From: Gudongella sp034006985
Lineage (GTDB): Bacteria > Bacillota > Clostridia > Tissierellales > Tissierellaceae
Length of the DNA: 19,317 nt
NCBI GenBank assembly: GCA_034006985.1
Contig: JAVERT010000033.1
Span: 1 to 19,317 of the forward strand
Direction of reading: 5' to 3'
In this document: positions 1 to 7,025 of the stretch, piece after piece
Numbering within the stretch: the first letter of the stretch is position 1
Layout: every line of letters begins with the position of its first letter
Notes under the pieces: model-generated
Seen by the model: only the letters and a program-made list of their open reading frames with translations
What the model was told of the DNA's origin: nothing
Database searches by the model: none
Position numbers and translations under genes: made by a program

Positions 1-22
1 CCAGGATCAAACTCTCATTTAA
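1..22 (-). rRNA. rrs: 16S rRNA, 5' end only (partial)
   Basis: Read on the minus strand, the left edge ends in AGAGTTTGATCCTGG, the universal sequence at the 5' end of bacterial 16S rRNA (E. coli positions 8-22, the 27F primer site). Counting back from that match puts the mature 5' end near position 22. The rest of the gene lies outside the window. The promoters and leader directly upstream (23-280) fit a complete rRNA operon running off the left edge. Confidence 0.95.
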
Positions 23-150
23 AAGTGTCTGATAATAGCTCTTTATTTGCTGACTTCATTTTGTTTCTTTACTTCTTTGGTTTTTATTCAAAGTTCTCAC
101 ACTATTTAATTATCATTGTTCAGTGCCGCCTCTTCTGAGGCAACTTATTT

Positions 151-180
151 AGTATAACATCTATACTACTTTCGAGTCAA
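151..180 (-). promoter_or_regulatory. rRNA operon promoter P2 (proximal)
   Basis: On the minus strand, -35 TTGACT (175-180) and -10 TATACT (151-156) are separated by 18 bp. Its -35 hexamer is identical to that of P1 about 100 bp upstream. Tandem promoters of this kind are usual for growth-rate-regulated rRNA operons. The start would be near 144, leaving a leader of roughly 120 nt before the mature 16S 5' end. Confidence 0.75.
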
Positions 181-250
181 CACTTTTTTAAAAACTTTTT
201 TTAAAATTTTCTTAAAGTTTTTAAAATAACTTGTTGTGTCGACTTTTTAA

Positions 251-279
251 ATATTACCATCTTTTAAGCTTAAAGTCAA
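251..279 (-). promoter_or_regulatory. rRNA operon promoter P1 (distal)
   Basis: On the minus strand, -35 TTGACT (274-279) and -10 TAATAT (251-256) are separated by exactly 17 bp. The -35 matches consensus in five of six bases. A 12-bp palindrome (TTTAAGCTTAAA, 263-274) fills much of the spacer, and an inverted repeat AAAGTC-AAC-GACTTT (272-286, plus strand) overlaps the -35. Transcription would start near 244 and run through P2 into 16S rRNA. Confidence 0.75.
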
Positions 280-347
280 CGACTTTTAAAAAAAATCTTT
301 ATAAAAATAACTCAAAAAACAGCATAATATTTCTATAGATATTGATA

Positions 348-1262
348 TCAGTTCTTCTCGCTTAAATATTTTGAAACCATATTCCCTAATGCTATTGAAT
401 ATAGTTTTGTTTCTTTATCATCAGCTCTTGATACTAAAACAACTGGTACCTTTGCTCCCATTATTACACCTGCCCCAATTCCTCCTGCTAAATATGTTAT
501 TGCTTTCCCTATTCCATTTCCCATCTCTATATTAGGTACTAATAAAATATCTGCATCGCCAACTACTAAATTGTTAATTCCTTTCTTATTAGCTGCTTCT
601 TTAGAAAGTGCTAAGTCTAATGCAAGAGGACCTTCTACTATTACATTTTCCCCAAATCCACCTTCACTTGAATATGTTTTTAATTTATCTGCGTCTACCG
701 TAGCTATCATTTTTGGATTTACTTTCTCCTTCGCTGCAAGTACCGCTACTTTTACTTCTTCGTTTCCAAGAGCTTCAGCAACTAAAACTGCATTCTCAAG
801 TATTTTTATTTTTTCATCATAGTTCGGAGCTAAGTTCATCCCTCCATCTGTTAAGTATAAAAGCTTATGATAACTCGAAACTTGATAAACCATAACATGA
901 CTTATAAGGCTTTCTGTTCTAAGACCCCAGTCCTTATTTAACACAGCTTTCATTAAAATAGAAGTATCTACTAGACCCTTCATAATAAAGTCTGCTTTCC
1001 CTTCGCTTACCATTCTTACTCCTAATTCTGCAGCTAGTATAAGGTCAGGTTCATTAATAAACTCGTACTCACAAATATTCAAACCTAACTTTTCTGCAAT
1101 TTTCAAAGTGAGTTCTTTATCACCAATTAGTATTGGTTCTGTTATCCCTAGATTTGCACTTTCAACAACTGCTTCTATTACATCCTCATCTTGACTAGCT
1201 ACTACTACTAATCTCATCTTCTTAGCTTTGTTTTTTAATAAGTCTTCTAAACATTTTATCAT
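348..1262 (-). CDS. ptb: phosphate butyryltransferase
   Basis: Catalyses reversible transfer of a butyryl group between CoA and phosphate (butyryl-CoA + Pi = butyryl phosphate + CoA), the step before butyrate kinase makes ATP; cytoplasmic. At 304 aa it fits the family (about 300 aa). Visible family blocks are a start like clostridial Ptb (MIKCLEDLLKNK, then VVVASQDEDVIEAV), KADFIMKGLVDTS near residue 90, the TDGGMNLAP block near 140, VEGPLALDLALSKEAA near 212, and GDADILLVPNIEMGN near 235. An AAGGAGG site lies just upstream of the ATG. It is the last gene of the radical SAM / membrane / TPR / ptb operon, 20 bp after the TPR gene. No butyrate kinase gene lies in the window; downstream is the rRNA promoter region. 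I see no strong terminator after it. Related phosphate acetyltransferases and branched-chain acyl specificity are possible; the family is certain. Confidence 0.92.
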   Translation of the reverse strand: MIKCLEDLLKNKAKKMRLVVVASQDEDVIEAVVESANLGITEPILIGDKELTLKIAEKLGLNICEYEFINEPDLILAAELGVRMVSEGKADFIMKGLVDTSILMKAVLNKDWGLRTESLISHVMVYQVSSYHKLLYLTDGGMNLAPNYDEKIKILENAVLVAEALGNEEVKVAVLAAKEKVNPKMIATVDADKLKTYSSEGGFGENVIVEGPLALDLALSKEAANKKGINNLVVGDADILLVPNIEMGNGIGKAITYLAGGIGAGVIMGAKVPVVLVSRADDKETKLYSIALGNMVSKYLSEKN

Positions 1263-1282
1263 ATTTTCCTCCTTGTCTTATC

Positions 1283-2419
1283 TCAATTGTAATCATTGAA
1301 ATTGTTTTTTAATATTTCTAGTTGATTTCTTATATTCTCATCTTCGGGGTTTATAATATTCGCTTTTGAAATATCTTCATAGCCCTTATCTATCTGACCT
1401 ATATTCAAATAACCCAGTCCTCTATTAAAATACATTCTATAGTCTTCATTATCATATTCTAATCCCTTCGAAAAAACTTCTATGGCACCTAAAATATCAT
1501 CTCCATTAAAATACGATATACCTAACTCATTATAGATGTCTACATTTTGCGGATTTAAATCTAAAGCAGATTCAAAATATTCTATTGCTACTTGATTATC
1601 ACCAAATCCCCTATAAGCCATTCCTAAAAGGTAATTAATATTCCAATCCTTTTTAAATTTAGGAATCAGATTTGATAGTATTTCGATTGCTTTTGAGTAG
1701 TTTAAGTTTGATAAATATAGTTCTACCAATTCCATGCTATAATCGTATTCTATATTTTCTAGTTCTATTCTTACTTCATCTTTTCTTAATGGATCAGTAT
1801 CAAATAATAGCACTTTTTCCCAAGTTAGCTTTGCCTTAACAAATTGCTCGTAAAATTTATAATGAAAACCCAACTTATAATATGATGGATAGAATTTAGG
1901 GTTATTATTTAATATTTCCTCTAGTATCTTTGTAGATTCTTCCAAAAAACTATTTCCTTCATCTAGTTTTTCTTTAAAAAACTTATCTTTACTTAGAGCT
2001 TCAAGAACCATTGCATAATAAAACGACCCTTCTACAGAACCGAAAAGAGTATTATAAGCTCTAAAATACAGACCACTTTTTTCTAAATCATCTTTTTCTA
2101 ATGCGTTTATAGCTCTTGTAAATATCACTTTATCTATATCTTTATTATAAGCCTTTAATATTTTTATATACTCATCAGCATGAATAAACGCTACATCTGC
2201 ACCTAACAAATAGATTATCCCTTCTATAATCCTTTCTAGGGTGATTTCATTTTTAGCCTCTATGCCACTCAATTCTCTTAGTAATTTATCTGTTATTACT
2301 GGTAATGGTAGCGACGAATCTATCACATAATCGTTTAATATGATATCTGCATCTTCTTTTAATTGTACGAAACTAATATTTGCAACTTTTTCATTAAAGT
2401 ATTTTTCATCTATTCCCAT
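1283..2419 (-). CDS. tetratricopeptide (TPR) repeat protein
   Basis: A 378-aa protein with no signal peptide or membrane segment, so probably cytoplasmic. The C-terminal half carries tandem TPR units of 34 residues: about 176-209, a degenerate unit near 227-255, then clear ones at 258-291 (YLLGMAYR...ALDLNPQ), 292-325 (ELGISYF...GLEYDNE) and 326-359 (NRGLGYL...ANIINPE). The first about 165 residues are helical and acidic with no motif I recognise. TPR arrays bind other proteins, so a scaffold or chaperone-like role is inferred, not shown; partner unknown. It follows the membrane protein gene by 9 bp (AGGAGA site in the gap), and ptb follows 20 bp later, so the three are co-transcribed. The close spacing makes the membrane protein one possible partner. 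Confidence 0.85.
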   Translation of the reverse strand: MGIDEKYFNEKVANISFVQLKEDADIILNDYVIDSSLPLPVITDKLLRELSGIEAKNEITLERIIEGIIYLLGADVAFIHADEYIKILKAYNKDIDKVIFTRAINALEKDDLEKSGLYFRAYNTLFGSVEGSFYYAMVLEALSKDKFFKEKLDEGNSFLEESTKILEEILNNNPKFYPSYYKLGFHYKFYEQFVKAKLTWEKVLLFDTDPLRKDEVRIELENIEYDYSMELVELYLSNLNYSKAIEILSNLIPKFKKDWNINYLLGMAYRGFGDNQVAIEYFESALDLNPQNVDIYNELGISYFNGDDILGAIEVFSKGLEYDNEDYRMYFNRGLGYLNIGQIDKGYEDISKANIINPEDENIRNQLEILKNNFNDYN

Positions 2420-2428
2420 ATTTTTCTC

Positions 2429-3157
2429 CTAAAATTTTCTCATAAATTGTCTTTTTCTTGCCGTCGAACCCATTAAAATTTTGTAAAGATGTCCCCTATA
2501 TATCATAATTACAGATATTAAAATAGCTGTTAAAGAATAATTTAATACTCCACCTCTCATTTGGAACAAAAACATATTTAATCCAAATGATTCAAATGAT
2601 AAGCTCAGTAACAATACCGCAAATACAAAGTTTGGAATTAACCAGTTAAACCAATTTTCTTTTATGAACTCTAAGCTATATTGTACGCTTTCCCAAGAAT
2701 CTAGTGATTTCAAATAAATTGTTTCTGGTAATGGGTTTAAAAAAATCAATGCACCTATATAAATAACTAACCTAAGCCAGATAATCCCAGAACCAATTAT
2801 ATTTGATAGAAAACTTAAAATCAAATTAAATATGAATATTAAAAAAATAACTCCATATATCTTCCATAGATAATAAGTGAAACCATTTTTAATATCTCTA
2901 ATCCTAAATCTTCCATAGCTTAAAACATTTTGTAAAACAAAAAGATAGCTTGAAATTATTGCGCTCTCAACTATTGCTGTAACAATCCCTCCGAGTATTC
3001 CTATTGGTCCACTTAAAAGTATTCCCATAAGAACATATGCTAAAATCCCAATTACAGTATATACAAAACCAATCAATAAAATTTGCCAATTATTAATAAT
3101 AGTATTTTTTGTCTTTAAAACGACTTCTCTATTTACTAATACAAAATCATTTATCAT
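2429..3157 (-). CDS. polytopic membrane protein of unknown function
   Basis: A 242-aa integral membrane protein that I cannot assign to a family. Hydrophobic stretches at about 24-46, 48-76, 99-121, 124-142, 169-190 and 203-221 suggest five or six membrane helices. The C-terminus is basic (ARKRQFMRKF), which favours a cytoplasmic tail. The Gly-rich segment at 45-58 (GILLSGPIGILGG) is its most distinctive feature. No transporter or enzyme motif is visible. It overlaps the end of the radical SAM gene by 11 bp, and its AAGGAGG site (about 13 nt from the ATG) lies inside that gene, so translation of the two is probably coupled. The TPR protein gene follows after 9 bp. Context suggests it works with the radical SAM and/or TPR proteins; that is inference. 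Confidence 0.75.
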   Translation of the reverse strand: MINDFVLVNREVVLKTKNTIINNWQILLIGFVYTVIGILAYVLMGILLSGPIGILGGIVTAIVESAIISSYLFVLQNVLSYGRFRIRDIKNGFTYYLWKIYGVIFLIFIFNLILSFLSNIIGSGIIWLRLVIYIGALIFLNPLPETIYLKSLDSWESVQYSLEFIKENWFNWLIPNFVFAVLLLSLSFESFGLNMFLFQMRGGVLNYSLTAILISVIMIYRGHLYKILMGSTARKRQFMRKF

Positions 3158-4910
3158 AAATATTATTAGTCCTCCTTAGATAATCAGTTACATCATAGGC
3201 TTTAGACCTATTTATAACACCATTTTTATAATAAAATAAAACAATACTCTCACTTTTTTTTATGCTTTTAAAACCACTTTTTATCGCTTCAATAATATCA
3301 TAAGAAAAATAGGATATGCTAGTTTTTAAAAGCAACCTTTTGGTAGCTGTCTCTTTTTCGCTCTCTAAAATATCATTTAACATGGTTTCATCTTTCAATA
3401 ATTTGTGTAAATCTTTATTATCTATTTTCTTATTAAATTCGATTTCTTTTGGAATTCCCCTATTATCATTATTGCTTAAATAATCAAATCTTAGAATGTC
3501 TAAAAACAATTCAAGGTTTGGCAATTCTTTATATAAAAAGTAATCTTTTAAAATTGTATATAAAGTGTTTTTCTTGTGCGAAACTTTAAACAATTCATTT
3601 TTATCCCAATACTCTGCAAAATCTTCATAGAAAGCAAATGCATTTTGGAAGTATTGCTGAATTATAAAGTCCAGGCTATTTTCAAAATAAGCTTCATTGT
3701 AGTACTTTTCTACGATACTCTCAATATCTTTAAGTTTTAAAAGTTCAGTATAACTAATGTAAAAATTTTCTAAAACTTCATAAGGAGGTTTATCTAAATA
3801 TTTATACCCATATTTTTCTGCAATCTGTCTTATTTCAGAACCTTTAAGTAGCTTTAAAAATCCTAATTGTATTTTTTCTGGCCTAATTTCATAAATACTA
3901 TTAAATGATCTTAAAAAGCTTTTATAATCTTCATACGGTAATCCTGCTATTAAGTCTAAGTGCTGATGAATATTCTTAAATGACTTTATAGTACTACTCA
4001 CTTCTTTTAAATGTTCAATATTTGTAGTCCTTCCAATTGCTTCGATTGTCTCTGGATTTGTTGATTGAACTCCTATCTCAAATTGAAATAATCCTTCTTT
4101 TATCCCTTTTAGAAATTCTAATTGTTCATCATCTATTAAATGTGCTGTAACTTCAAGATGAAAATTGATCCCTTTTGGATCCTTGCTAATAATATATTCC
4201 ATTACGGATTTAGAAAACTTTTTATTTGCATTAAAAGTTCTATCGACAAACTTCACTTGCTTTACACCCGCACAAATTAAGTTGTCTATATCCTGTTTAA
4301 CTCGCTCTAAATCCATATACCTAACTCCTCTTGTAGTAGAAGATAGGCAGAATTTACAATTAAATGGGCACCCTCTGGAAGTTTCATAATATACAATCTT
4401 ATTCTGAAATTCATCTCCCATGTTTTTATATGGAGATGGGATTATATTTATATCTTTTATTAAAGGTCTGGGCATATTGAGTCTTATTTTTTCTCCTTTT
4501 CTATAGACTAATCCTTTAATTTCCTCTAAAGGTCTCTCTTCAATCAATTCTCTATAAGTCTCTTCACCTTCTCCAACTATCACATAATCAATTTGCGGAT
4601 TGTTTAATAATAGCTCATAACTGTCATATGAGACTTCTGGGCCTCCTAATAGAATTTTTATATCTGGATTGACTATTTTAAGTCTCTCTGTTATTTCTAG
4701 AATTTCATTAACATTCCAAATATATGTCGAAAATCCGATTATATCTGGATCCATTTTAAATAACTCTCCAGTTATTTCATCTAGATTCTGATTAATGGTA
4801 AACTCAACTAATTCAACATCTAGAATATCTCTTACATATTCTTTTAAATACAGAATTGCAAGATTTGAATGTATATATTTTGAATTAAGTGTACTAAGAA
4901 TTGCATTCAT
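3147..4910 (-). CDS. B12-binding domain radical SAM protein (DUF4080 type)
   Basis: A 587-aa protein with the layout of class B (cobalamin-dependent) radical SAM enzymes. Residues 1-130 look like the B12-binding Rossmann domain, with DIIGFSTYIWN near 56-66, ILLGGPEVSY near 86-95 and the VGEGEETYREL block near 112-122. The radical SAM core starts with the cluster motif CPFNCKFC (Cys181, Cys185, Cys188), preceded by ETSRG, and includes a conserved-type FEIGVQSTNPETIEAI segment near 275. The last about 200 residues resemble the DUF4080 extension. Cobalamin binding here lacks an obvious DxHxxG motif, so binding is uncertain. The family's substrate is not established; methylation or another radical reaction is possible. 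The gene has its own promoter (4946-4974), an AAAGGA site before the ATG, and heads the four-gene operon ending in ptb. The next gene overlaps it by 11 bp. Confidence 0.88.
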   Translation of the reverse strand: MNAILSTLNSKYIHSNLAILYLKEYVRDILDVELVEFTINQNLDEITGELFKMDPDIIGFSTYIWNVNEILEITERLKIVNPDIKILLGGPEVSYDSYELLLNNPQIDYVIVGEGEETYRELIEERPLEEIKGLVYRKGEKIRLNMPRPLIKDINIIPSPYKNMGDEFQNKIVYYETSRGCPFNCKFCLSSTTRGVRYMDLERVKQDIDNLICAGVKQVKFVDRTFNANKKFSKSVMEYIISKDPKGINFHLEVTAHLIDDEQLEFLKGIKEGLFQFEIGVQSTNPETIEAIGRTTNIEHLKEVSSTIKSFKNIHQHLDLIAGLPYEDYKSFLRSFNSIYEIRPEKIQLGFLKLLKGSEIRQIAEKYGYKYLDKPPYEVLENFYISYTELLKLKDIESIVEKYYNEAYFENSLDFIIQQYFQNAFAFYEDFAEYWDKNELFKVSHKKNTLYTILKDYFLYKELPNLELFLDILRFDYLSNNDNRGIPKEIEFNKKIDNKDLHKLLKDETMLNDILESEKETATKRLLLKTSISYFSYDIIEAIKSGFKSIKKSESIVLFYYKNGVINRSKAYDVTDYLRRTNNIYDK

Positions 4911-4945
4911 TAAAATTTTCCTTTCTTAATTCTTTTAACATACTC

Positions 4946-4974
4946 ATTTTATCTTAAAAATCATTAAAGACCAA
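4946..4974 (-). promoter_or_regulatory. promoter of the radical SAM - membrane - TPR - ptb operon
   Basis: On the minus strand, -35 TTGGTC (4969-4974) and -10 TAAAAT (4946-4951) are separated by 17 bp, about 30 bp before the ATG. The -10 matches five of six consensus bases; the -35 matches only TTG. It is divergent from the promoter of the small plus-strand gene, about 20 bp away, so the two may share regulation. Confidence 0.55.
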
Positions 4975-4994
4975 TAGTATTTCTTAAATCTCTA

Positions 4995-5023
4995 TTGAAT
5001 ATCTCTATAAAAGGATATAGAAT
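4995..5023 (+). promoter_or_regulatory. promoter of the 70-aa small-protein gene
   Basis: -35 TTGAAT (4995-5000) and -10 TAGAAT (5018-5023) lie 17 bp apart, matching the sigma-70/sigma-A consensus at four and five of six positions. The predicted start near 5030 leaves a leader of about 25 nt that contains the ribosome binding site. Confidence 0.6.
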
Positions 5024-5054
5024 AATTCTTAGAACATAAGAAAGGGGACTACAA

Positions 5055-5267
5055 ATGAAACATTTTGATTTTGATAAAATATCCATCCAAGAAATGTCAA
5101 AAGATGATATGCTACTTATCATAGAAGCTTTAGAATATACTGGTAAACAATCTAATATAAAAGAATTTCTTTTACTTAGAGATAATATATTAGAAGAGCT
5201 ATCTTCACTGGCAGAATTAACAACAGATGAATTTTTAACTTTCCTAAAAGAAGAGACCTTATCATAA
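5055..5267 (+). CDS. small acidic protein of unknown function (70 aa)
   Basis: The only credible plus-strand gene in the window. It encodes a 70-residue, acidic, probably all-helical protein (many Glu/Asp and Leu, no Cys, no Trp, no membrane segment). I recognise no family. Support for its being real is strong for its size: a promoter with 17-bp spacing (4995-5023), an AAAGGGG ribosome binding site 7 nt before the ATG, and an intrinsic terminator that begins inside its last codons. It sits between two converging or diverging minus-strand operons rather than inside another gene. The helix-rich pattern, with segments near 10-28, 34-51 and 56-68, would suit a small regulatory or protein-binding helical bundle; that is only a guess. 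Confidence 0.7.
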   Translation: MKHFDFDKISIQEMSKDDMLLIIEALEYTGKQSNIKEFLLLRDNILEELSSLAELTTDEFLTFLKEETLS

Positions 5268-5283
5268 AGATAAGGCCTTTTTT
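5257..5283. terminator. intrinsic terminator, probably bidirectional
   Basis: A 7-bp stem CCTTATC / GATAAGG (5257-5263, 5269-5275) with a 5-nt loop is followed on the plus strand by CC and then six T. The stop codon of the small gene lies in the loop. On the minus strand the same stem is followed by the T-rich TCTCTTCTTTT, so it can also end the zapA - U32 - mutS2 - argS transcript, whose last stop codon is 12 bp from the stem. Confidence 0.85.
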
Positions 5284-5287
5284 CTTG

Positions 5288-6988
5288 TTACATTTTGTTC
5301 GGTGCCTCTACCCCTAGTAATGAAAGCCCTACTTTTAAAACATTCTTAGTTACATATACCAATGATAATCTCGCATTTTTAATATTTTCATCTTCAACTA
5401 TTATCTGTTTACTATTATAGAATGTATTAAATGCTTTTGCTATCTCTACTATTTGTCTTGTTATAAAAAATGGTTCATTTTTCTCCATTGAGCTAATTAC
5501 AATATTAGGAAAATCATAAATCATTCTAATTATATTGATTTCCTCTTCTCCACATAATTCACTATATAAGACTTCATTAGTTTCTTTAAATCCACCTTTT
5601 TCTAAAAGAGAATTTGCTCTTGCATGCGTATACTGAACATACGGACCAGTTTCACCTTCAAAGCTTAAAGTTTTTTCCCAATTAAAAGTATAGTCTTTAA
5701 TCCTCTGGTTAAATAGCTCTTGAAATATAATAGCTCCTATACCAATCTGCTTAGCAACAGTTTCTTTATCCTCGAGACTTGGATTTCTTTCTTCAATTAT
5801 CTTTCTAGTGCTTGCAATTGCTTTATTTAATACATCTTCTAAAAATACAACTCTTCCTTTTCTTGTGGATAGTGTACCCTCTTCAAGGCTTACCATCCCA
5901 AAAGGTACATGAATACAATCTTTGGCCCAATCATAACCCATAAGCTCAACTATCTTCATCCATGCTTTGAAATGAAGATTTTGTTGTGAAGCAACTACAT
6001 ATATGTTTTTATAAAAATCATAATGCTCTTTTCTATAAAGAGCTGCTGTTATATCCCTAGTTGTATATAAAGTTGATCCATCTTTTTTCATGATAAGAGC
6101 AGGTGGCATATCGTATTCTTCTAAATCTACAATTAAAGCACCTTCTGACTCTTTCATTATGCCCTTTTGTTTCATTTCTTCTAATACTTCTGGCATTTTA
6201 TCTGAATAAAAACTTTCTCCAGCGTAAGAATCAAAACTGATATTTAATAAATCATAAACTCTATTAAATTCTTTTAAACTTATCTCTCTAATCCATTTCC
6301 ATAGTTCAATTGCTTCAGGATTCTTATTTTCTAGCTCCTTAAACCAATATCTAGCTTCATCTCTTAATGATTCATCTTTATCAGCTTCATCATTAAATTT
6401 AATGTAAAGAGCTAACAACTCTTTAATAGGATTTTGTTCTATTATCTCTCTATCTCCCCACTTTTTATATGCTGAAATCAGCATCCCAAATTGAGTACCA
6501 TAGTCTCCTAAGTGATTGATTTTCACGACATCATAACCTAAAAAATCATAAATCTTAGCAAGTGAGTTCCCAATTACAGTTGTTCTAATATGACCTATGT
6601 GAAATGGCTTAGCAATATTGGGCGATGAGAATTCAACTATTACTTTTCTGTTATCTCCTATCTTCGAAGATCCATATCTATCTTTTTGATCAATCACATC
6701 TTCTATGACCGATTTAGCTAGTTTTTCTCTATTTATAAAAAAATTAACATAAGGACCTTTTGCTTCAATACTCCCAAATAAATCTGATTGAGAAAACTTC
6801 ACAGCTAACTCCTCTGCTATCATATTTGGTGCCTTTCTAAATTCTTTTGCTAATTTAAAAGTAGGGAAAGCATAATCTCCCATATCATATGATGGTGGTA
6901 TCTCTACCAATGAATTAATTGAATCTCTGTCTAAACCTTCTACTGTTTCGGTGATTATATCGACTACAGCACTCTTAAAATCTATCAT
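5288..6988 (-). CDS. argS: arginine-tRNA ligase
   Basis: Charges tRNA-Arg with arginine using ATP; cytoplasmic class I synthetase, 566 aa, normal for the family. The N-terminal about 100 residues form the Add-1-type domain (MGDYAFPTFKLAKEFRK). The HIGH motif is intact (HIGH, 130-133, within SPNIAKPFHIGHIRTT). The KMSKS loop appears as STRKG (374-378), which is usual for bacterial ArgRS and is not a defect. The C-terminal helical anticodon-binding domain includes FNQRIKDYTFNWEKTLSFEG and the GPYVQYTHAR segment (ArgRS/DALR type). It is the last gene of the zapA operon, 37 bp after mutS2, with a GGAGGGGTG site before the ATG. A shared terminator follows at 5257-5283. No T-box or other arginine-responsive leader is visible in the 37-bp gap. 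Confidence 0.97.
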   Translation of the reverse strand: MIDFKSAVVDIITETVEGLDRDSINSLVEIPPSYDMGDYAFPTFKLAKEFRKAPNMIAEELAVKFSQSDLFGSIEAKGPYVNFFINREKLAKSVIEDVIDQKDRYGSSKIGDNRKVIVEFSSPNIAKPFHIGHIRTTVIGNSLAKIYDFLGYDVVKINHLGDYGTQFGMLISAYKKWGDREIIEQNPIKELLALYIKFNDEADKDESLRDEARYWFKELENKNPEAIELWKWIREISLKEFNRVYDLLNISFDSYAGESFYSDKMPEVLEEMKQKGIMKESEGALIVDLEEYDMPPALIMKKDGSTLYTTRDITAALYRKEHYDFYKNIYVVASQQNLHFKAWMKIVELMGYDWAKDCIHVPFGMVSLEEGTLSTRKGRVVFLEDVLNKAIASTRKIIEERNPSLEDKETVAKQIGIGAIIFQELFNQRIKDYTFNWEKTLSFEGETGPYVQYTHARANSLLEKGGFKETNEVLYSELCGEEEINIIRMIYDFPNIVISSMEKNEPFFITRQIVEIAKAFNTFYNSKQIIVEDENIKNARLSLVYVTKNVLKVGLSLLGVEAPNKM

Positions 6989-7025
6989 TTACACCCCTCC
7001 AATATTTTAACATCTAATTTTTTAT

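Larger units (their letters stand above)
23..347 (-). other. rRNA operon leader and promoter region (no protein gene)
   Basis: This 325-base gap between ptb and 16S rRNA holds no credible coding sequence. On the minus strand it contains two tandem sigma-70-type promoters (listed separately), A/T-tract-rich sequence between and upstream of them, and a 5-bp GC-rich hairpin (GCCTC / GAGGC, 128-141) early in the leader. A possible boxA-like element (GAACTTTGA, about 88-97) could serve rRNA antitermination; this match is weak. The A/T-rich run upstream of each -35 resembles the UP-element context of rRNA promoters. Confidence 0.8.

Noticed and set aside
300..347. Terminator just after ptb
   Set aside because: Only a short AT-only stem (AATAT/ATATT) precedes a T run; too weak to call.
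5288..6988. Missing KMSKS motif in ArgRS
   Set aside because: STRKG at the equivalent place is the normal form in bacterial ArgRS, so there is no defect.
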